Source: Nitrososphaerota archaeon
Lineage (GTDB): Archaea; Thermoproteota; Nitrososphaeria; Nitrososphaerales; UBA183
Assembly: GCA_027886865.1 (NCBI GenBank)
Contig: JAPCJR010000002.1
Coordinates: forward strand, 89,795 to 153,794
Length of the DNA: 64,000 nt
Direction: 5' to 3'
Shown one piece after another: positions 59,851 to 64,000 of this stretch. The notes beneath the pieces were generated by a model. That model was not told the origin of the DNA. It ran no database searches and saw only the letters and a program-made list of their open reading frames with translations. Positions within the stretch are counted from its first letter, which is position 1. Each line of letters starts with the position of its first letter. A program made the position numbers and the translations under genes.

Positions 59851-62151
59851 TCACTTGCCCTTCAGTGCGGCCAGCTCCGCAAGCATGGCAGTAAGCTGTA
59901 TCTCTGGGCTCGCTCCCAGAATGAGCCTATAGTCATATTCCGCTACTATCTTGATGGCGTCAGCCATACGCTCGCCGCCGCTCGAGACCACTGCCTCGTT
60001 CGCAAAGCGCAGGAAATCCGTCTCCGGTATACCGTAGACGCGGGTGAGCTCGACGAGCTTGATGCGCGCCGCGCTGAAGTCTCCGTCGAGGGCGAGCCTG
60101 ATTATCTCGGCGGCCCTCTCCTTGACAGTGGCGCCCGTGACCTTCTCCACTCGTTCGAGCGTCACCTCTCCGCCCGCCGACGCCGCCTGGAGGAGGTTTA
60201 TCGCCTGGCGGAGGTCTCCGCCGGTGGTCTCGTACATCGCCTCGAGGACCTTCTCGGTGACCTTCACGCCCTCTGATTTGGCTATCTTCTTCAGAGAGCC
60301 TGAGACCTGCTCCGCAGCAACCCTCTGGAACCTGAAGATGGCGCACCTGCTCTGGATGGGCTCGATTATGCTGGAGGAGTAGTTGCAGATCAGGATGAAC
60401 CTCGTGAACCTCGAGCTCTCCTCCATGATCCTCCTGAGAGCGGTCTGCGCGTCGCGCGTATTGTGTGTAAGGATGCCGTTACCTAGTAAGAAATTTTGGT
60501 TGTTCCCGACTGCTATGTTCAACACCCTCGCTTTCCGCTCTTGTACCACTGATCTAACGCGTGCGTGCAGGATTTTTTGTGCTGGGCCCCCCGAAATGCC
60601 GACTGTGTGGAATATCCTCGGCAGTACTGAATCGCTGATGATTTTCTCATCTCCCAGCTCGTGCTCCCAGACCACCACTACTCTGTACCCTAGAGATTCG
60701 AGCTCCTTCACGTGGCGATAGTCTTTCTCCAGATTCCTCTTTTGCTTCTCGTACTTTGCCTGAACTCCGCATGTCGGACAGACGTGCCACCAACAGCCGT
60801 TCACTAGCAGGGCGATCTTGTTTCCGATGACGAAATCGATGGCAAACGGGTACTTGTTTCCTTTCTGATTCGTGACGATAAGACGTTCGCGTTGGTAGGG
60901 AATCTTCCAGGATTCGAGGAGCTGCGCCATTTTTTGCTCGGTCTTGCTTCTGAATCCGTGGTCCTTCCAGTATTGCACCGAAGCCAAGTACGCTCGCTTG
61001 CTGGCTTGTTTGAAGAAGCCGTCCTTCACGAGTTTTCTATATCGCCCGTCTGGATTCGCCAGTGACTTCTTCACCTTGGCTGCCATTGGCGCCTTCATCT
61101 CTGGATGCTGCGCGAAGTAACGCGCGCCGCCTCTCCCTATCGCCTCCTTGTGCTCCTTCGTGAGTCTCTTCCCTAGCCATGCGCCTTCTCCCTTCTTGTA
61201 CTTGGCCCATGTCTTCGGGTTTGGAATCCGACCCTCGTCTATCAGTTTGAGCGCGATTTGAGAGCGTTTGTTTCTGTACTCTTTGGACTGGTACGTACCC
61301 CGTCTCGCGAGACTGTCCGCTCCACTCAGTCCAATACGATGCCTTTCCTCCGGTGTTCTTTGAGCTGAGATCGCTCCGAAGAAGGAATTTCTGCATCGAT
61401 TGGAGCAGAAGTGGTGTTGGTACTTCCCATATTCATGTGGTCTGTAGAATGGTCTGCTGCAGCTATAGCAGCGCATGACCTTGTTTGAAAAGTCCGCAAG
61501 TTCGGAACCGGGTCTTAGCTCACGCGTCCTGAGCACCTTCACGCTGCGTCCCTCTATGACGAAGAAAGGATGTTCGGCAGAGGCCAGGACGCTCCTTCCG
61601 TCTTCAAAAGTGACTCTGTAGAGATTGGCAGTGCCAGACTGTACTATGTGTCCGGTATCATCTTCAAGACGCATACCCCTTGAGCTGAACGAGGGAAGGT
61701 CGAAGCAACCGTCACCGTGGGTTTCCAGGAGTTCCTGCAGAGTTGCTTCTTTAAGGTCATCCAGCTTGCCCACGAGAACCCTTGTCTCGGGATCGAGACA
61801 CATTTCGTCGGCTTCGTCGAGTATCACGAGTCTGAACGGCACACCCTCCCTTCTGTCTGAGTAGCTCGCAAAGACCTTGACCCTCTCCCTGACCGTGTCG
61901 ATCCCCCTCTCGTCGCTCGCATTGAGCGAGAGCGTATAGTCGGACTTGAGGTCTCCGAGCAGCTGCTCCGCCACTATGTGCGCGAGAGTGGTCTTACCAG
62001 AGCCGGGCGGCCCAGCGAAGAGGAGGTGCGGCATCTCCTGGGGCTTCTCAAGCAGAGGCGCCAACCTTTCCTTGACTTCGGTCTGATTAATGACGTCCTC
62101 TAACTTGTGCGGCCTGTACTTCTCCACCCACATCAGGCTCTCGAGAGGCAT
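59851..62151 (-). CDS. rfcS: Replication factor C small subunit, interrupted by an intein
   Basis: Clamp-loader AAA+ subunit that loads PCNA. The precursor has 766 residues; the mature protein has 319, as normal. N-extein: WVEKYRPHKLEDVI (RFC box), GPPGSGKTTLAH (Walker A), ILDEADEM (Walker B). C-extein: TRDAQTALRRIMEESSRF, ICNYSSSIIEPIQSRC with the Arg finger, and the collar domain. ATG at 62151 lies 28 bases after a TATA-like box; a GTG at 62157 is also open. The interruption is inside Walker B/sensor region, where other archaeal RFC inteins also occur. Confidence 0.96.
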   Translation of the reverse strand: MPLESLMWVEKYRPHKLEDVINQTEVKERLAPLLEKPQEMPHLLFAGPPGSGKTTLAHIVAEQLLGDLKSDYTLSLNASDERGIDTVRERVKVFASYSDRREGVPFRLVILDEADEMCLDPETRVLVGKLDDLKEATLQELLETHGDGCFDLPSFSSRGMRLEDDTGHIVQSGTANLYRVTFEDGRSVLASAEHPFFVIEGRSVKVLRTRELRPGSELADFSNKVMRCYSCSRPFYRPHEYGKYQHHFCSNRCRNSFFGAISAQRTPEERHRIGLSGADSLARRGTYQSKEYRNKRSQIALKLIDEGRIPNPKTWAKYKKGEGAWLGKRLTKEHKEAIGRGGARYFAQHPEMKAPMAAKVKKSLANPDGRYRKLVKDGFFKQASKRAYLASVQYWKDHGFRSKTEQKMAQLLESWKIPYQRERLIVTNQKGNKYPFAIDFVIGNKIALLVNGCWWHVCPTCGVQAKYEKQKRNLEKDYRHVKELESLGYRVVVVWEHELGDEKIISDSVLPRIFHTVGISGGPAQKILHARVRSVVQERKARVLNIAVGNNQNFLLGNGILTHNTRDAQTALRRIMEESSRFTRFILICNYSSSIIEPIQSRCAIFRFQRVAAEQVSGSLKKIAKSEGVKVTEKVLEAMYETTGGDLRQAINLLQAASAGGEVTLERVEKVTGATVKERAAEIIRLALDGDFSAARIKLVELTRVYGIPETDFLRFANEAVVSSGGERMADAIKIVAEYDYRLILGASPEIQLTAMLAELAALKGK
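60460..61800 (-). mobile_element. Intein in RfcS carrying a Vsr-like nuclease (447 residues)
   Basis: Starts CLDPETRVLVGKLDD, block B is LASAEHPFFVIEG near residue 72, and it ends FLLGNGILTHN before extein Thr. Between the splicing blocks lies a zinc finger (CYSC near 111, FCSNRC near 131), a NUMOD3-like basic region (RLTKEHKEAIGRGG near 212) and, at about residues 285-385, a Vsr-like nuclease: SKTEQKM, FAIDFVIGNK, LLVNGCWWHVCPTC and VVVVWEHEL. No LAGLIDADG motif is visible. All splicing residues (Cys1, HN, +1 Thr) are present. Base composition is lower in GC than the exteins. Confidence 0.92.
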
Positions 62152-62174
62152 CAGCACACGTATCCGCGGAGCGG

Positions 62175-62183
62175 CATAATATC
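62175..62183 (-). promoter_or_regulatory. TATA-like box for rfcS
   Basis: GATATTATG on the minus strand, centred 28 bases before the ATG at 62151. Confidence 0.5.
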
Positions 62184-62197
62184 ACCACGCCATTCCC

Positions 62198-62216
62198 CTG
62201 AGATATATAATCTCAG
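62198..62216. promoter_or_regulatory. Palindrome enclosing a TATA element in the rfcS/ocd spacer
   Basis: CTGAGATATATAATCTCAG: 7-bp perfect arms (CTGAGAT and ATCTCAG) around ATATA. Its centre lies 26 bases before an ATG (62233) that opens a 12-codon ORF ending at 62271. It could be an operator around a TATA box or a hairpin. Confidence 0.5.
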
Positions 62217-62284
62217 AGCAGGCGCCCGTCCTATGCCCGCTGCCGAGAGAGACGCCGCCGGTCGAGCGTGAAGCCTTCGGCGCG

Positions 62285-62290
62285 TATATA
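62285..62290 (+). promoter_or_regulatory. TATA-like box for the ornithine cyclodeaminase-like gene
   Basis: TATATA, about 38 bases before the TTG at 62326, leaving a leader of roughly 12 bases. Confidence 0.4.
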
Positions 62291-62325
62291 GATGGCGAAG
62301 CCCGGAGCGACGCGGAGAGCAGAAG

Positions 62326-63306
62326 TTGAGAATCCTCACGCTCACGAACGAACAGGTCATCGCCCTCGCCGACATGCGCGGGTCGGTCGACGAGCTGAAC
62401 AGCTCGTTCCGCTTGCTGGGCGAAGGGCACGTGGAATCACCTGTCAGGACCAGGTTCAGGATGAGCGACGTCAGGAACATCCTGCTGATGCCGTCTCTCG
62501 TGAGAGAGAAGAAGGACACAGTGAGCCTGAAGCTGGTGACAATCTACCCCGATCTGGGTGTCAACGTCCCCTCGGTCCAGGCGGTCGTCATGCTCGTGGA
62601 CGGGAAGGACGGGCAGATCAAGTGCATCATGGGAGGGACCAGCCTCACGGGCGTCCGGACCGGAGCGGTCTCCGGTCTCTCTTGCAGGTATCTCGCGAGG
62701 AAGGACTCACGCAAGCTCGCGATGATCGGGGCCGGAGGGCAAGGATTCCATCAGGTGAATGGTGTGGCGTCCCAGCTCAACCTCAGCGAGGTGTCGATCT
62801 TCGACCTCGACAGAGGAAGGCAGAAGAGGCTCATGGAGCGGTGTGAGAAGGAGCTGCACCTCAAGGTTAGCGCAGCCGACACGGTCCAGTCTGCCGCGGC
62901 GGGCGCCGATGTGGTGGTCACAGCGACGACGTCGAAGACCCCGGTCCTTGATGCGGCGCATGTTGCTCCCGGGACTCACGTGGTCGCTATAGGGGCGTAC
63001 ACCCCCGAGACTAGGGAACTTGGGTCCGATCTGGTGTGGAAGGCATCGGTGTATGTCGACTCGATGGAGGCGGCGATGGAGGAAGCGGGGGACATACTGA
63101 TCCCGATCAAGGAAGGACGGATCACCCAGGAGAGCATCAGGGGAGAGATGGCGGGCCTGGTCTCCGGGAAAGTCAAGGGCAGGGCGAACGACTCGGAGGT
63201 CACCATCTTCAAGGCCGTGGGCCTCTCATTCGAGGACAACGCCGTCGGGTGGATGGTCTACGACCGCGCGATCAAGTCCGGGGTAGGCGGATGGACAGAA
63301 CTTTAG
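62326..63306 (+). CDS. Ornithine cyclodeaminase / alanine dehydrogenase family protein
   Basis: A 326-residue NAD-binding mu-crystallin-family enzyme: N-terminal half with RTRFRMSDV and KLVTIYPDLGVNVPSVQ, the catalytic region GGTSLTGVRTGAVSGL, Rossmann motif MIGAGGQGFHQV, and TATTSKTPVL. Family members form proline from ornithine, reduce ketimines or act as alanine dehydrogenases; the substrate cannot be read from sequence. TTG at 62326. Confidence 0.86.
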   Translation: MRILTLTNEQVIALADMRGSVDELNSSFRLLGEGHVESPVRTRFRMSDVRNILLMPSLVREKKDTVSLKLVTIYPDLGVNVPSVQAVVMLVDGKDGQIKCIMGGTSLTGVRTGAVSGLSCRYLARKDSRKLAMIGAGGQGFHQVNGVASQLNLSEVSIFDLDRGRQKRLMERCEKELHLKVSAADTVQSAAAGADVVVTATTSKTPVLDAAHVAPGTHVVAIGAYTPETRELGSDLVWKASVYVDSMEAAMEEAGDILIPIKEGRITQESIRGEMAGLVSGKVKGRANDSEVTIFKAVGLSFEDNAVGWMVYDRAIKSGVGGWTEL

Positions 63307-63372
63307 AGCATACTTAATTAATCCCGGCTGTCCTCAGTTAAATCCTAAACTCGGAGATTGAGTTGATCGTAC

Positions 63373-63930
63373 TTGGACACGGCAGGAAAGGTCATCACCG
63401 AACTTTTTGAGCGACGCGAGAGAGAATTCTTGCTGTCTCCCGTCAGGGTGGTGGTCAAATCATCGATGGAACAACTCGAGGTAGGGGACATGACGATCGA
63501 GAAGATGAAGGAGGGGGAGACGGTCGAGCTCCCGAGATGGGCGGCGGAGGAGCTCGCGGAACTGAACGTGGCCGAGATCCAGGAGGAGGCCTTCGAGGTA
63601 GAGATATTCAAGGCCCTGACTAGGGAGAAGATGCTAGGCGCACAGCAGCTGGCCGCCCTTCAGCCGAACTTTTACCTGAAGATGCGGAGGCGGCTGGCGG
63701 CCGTGAGGTCGGGCACCGAGACGGGCAAGTACAGGAGGGACGACTATGAGAAGCTCAAGGCGACAAGCTACGACCTGATCGGGCGCAGGCTTAGCAAGCT
63801 GCTCTCGGTGAGCTCCTCGGCGAGCCTCCAGACGATAGGCGACAAGATAACACCGGAGGAGAAGGCGTTCTTCACGACATCCAGGTCTCAGGCGGAAGAA
63901 TGGAAGAGCTCGCTGCTGGGGGAGTCCTAG
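63373..63930 (+). CDS. GINS complex subunit, Gins23-like
   Basis: A 185-residue GINS protein of the archaeal CMG helicase. The beta-rich B domain comes first (SPVRVVVKSSMEQLEVGDM, GETVELPRWAAEELAELNV) and the helical A domain second (FYLKMRRRLAAVRSG), the Gins23 order. TTG at 63373. It is directly followed by the MCM gene, the same pair found in Sulfolobales, which supports the assignment. Confidence 0.8.
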   Translation: MDTAGKVITELFERREREFLLSPVRVVVKSSMEQLEVGDMTIEKMKEGETVELPRWAAEELAELNVAEIQEEAFEVEIFKALTREKMLGAQQLAALQPNFYLKMRRRLAAVRSGTETGKYRRDDYEKLKATSYDLIGRRLSKLLSVSSSASLQTIGDKITPEEKAFFTTSRSQAEEWKSSLLGES

Positions 63931-64000
63931 TTGGCCGTGATCACGAGGAAGATGTCGGAGCTCTTCGAGGAGTTCCTGAGGACCTATGAGGACAAGGGGG
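63931..64000 (+). CDS. mcm: MCM replicative helicase, N-terminal fragment (runs off the window)
   Basis: Only 23 codons are present: MAVITRKMSELFEEFLRTYE and DKG. The helix ELFEEFLRTYEDK matches the start of archaeal MCM proteins. TTG at 63931 follows the Gins23 stop codon with no gap. The gene continues beyond base 64000. Confidence 0.65.
   Translation, partial: MAVITRKMSELFEEFLRTYEDKG

Noticed and set aside
1..64000. tRNA, rRNA, CRISPR arrays, transposases
   Set aside because: No T-loop signature with a matching acceptor stem, no rRNA core sequence, no regularly spaced long repeats, and no transposase-like protein were found by eye.

Overview
This is a gene-dense, high-GC archaeal chromosome segment. 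Archaeal markers include sn-glycerol-1-phosphate dehydrogenase (EgsA), ribosomal proteins S3Ae and S15 of archaeal type, KEOPS subunits (Kae1, Bud32, Pcc1), the termination nuclease FttA/aCPSF1, LSm, SepF, GINS23 followed by MCM, a replication factor C small subunit, two 20S proteasome beta subunits, LysW-dependent lysine/arginine synthesis and RtcB/archease. The gene set fits the Thermoproteota, perhaps a heterotrophic Nitrososphaeria-like lineage, but this is inference. I see no rRNA, tRNA, CRISPR array or insertion sequence. About 25 of 68 genes appear to start with TTG, and many have a TATA-like box about 23-31 bases before the start codon, as expected for leaderless mRNAs.

Layout. 1-10.7 kb: DEAD-box helicase (partial), serA-like gene, FAD oxidoreductase, YchF GTPase, S3Ae, SerRS, then a minus-strand run kae1-bud32-rdgB-S15-recJ-like-pcc1. 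10.8-13.2 kb: FAH-family protein and aldehyde dehydrogenase, probably the end of an oxidative pentose pathway. 13.3-14.4 kb: exosome-associated protein, RNase P Pop5-like protein, SCP2. 14.4-19.4 kb: DUF35, thiolase, acyl-CoA dehydrogenase and a fused 3-hydroxyacyl-CoA dehydrogenase/enoyl-CoA hydratase, a beta-oxidation-like unit. 19.4-31.5 kb: small proteins, an apparently inactive and an active proteasome beta subunit, RtcA, NadM, aminotransferase, FKBP, EgsA, FttA, SepF, PUA protein, LSm, coiled-coil membrane protein, RpiA, zinc ferredoxin. 31.5-34.8 kb: accessory patch with a LAGLIDADG endonuclease gene, a MarR regulator with a three-site operator, and a drug-efflux-type MFS transporter. 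35-44 kb: zinc ribbons, PAC2 protein, intein-containing RtcB, archease, lipoate ligase, threonine deaminase, MFS. 44-54 kb: one of the most complete LysW pathway clusters a window can hold (argG-argH-lysW-argX-lysY-lysZ-lysJ-lrp-lysX-lysK). 54-58.6 kb: carA and carB. 58.6-64 kb: HisRS, intein-containing RfcS, ornithine cyclodeaminase-like protein, GINS23 and the start of MCM.

The most striking observation is in carB. Its reading frame is closed by an in-frame TAA 21 codons after the start, inside the invariant GEAGEFDYSG region. Exactly 21 extra bases (55469-55489) explain this. These bases form a bulge-helix-bulge fold (4-bp central helix, two 3-nt bulges, 5-bp inner helix, 4-nt loop), and cutting both bulges at the canonical place and joining the ends restores GEAGEFDYSG exactly. 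This looks like a very small archaeal pre-mRNA intron in a pyrimidine/arginine gene. The ligase expected to seal such exons, RtcB, and its activator archease lie 15 kb away, and RtcB is itself interrupted by a 499-residue intein. A second intein (447 residues) in RfcS carries a Vsr-like nuclease instead of the usual LAGLIDADG domain. The window therefore holds RNA-level splicing, two protein-splicing elements and a free-standing homing endonuclease.
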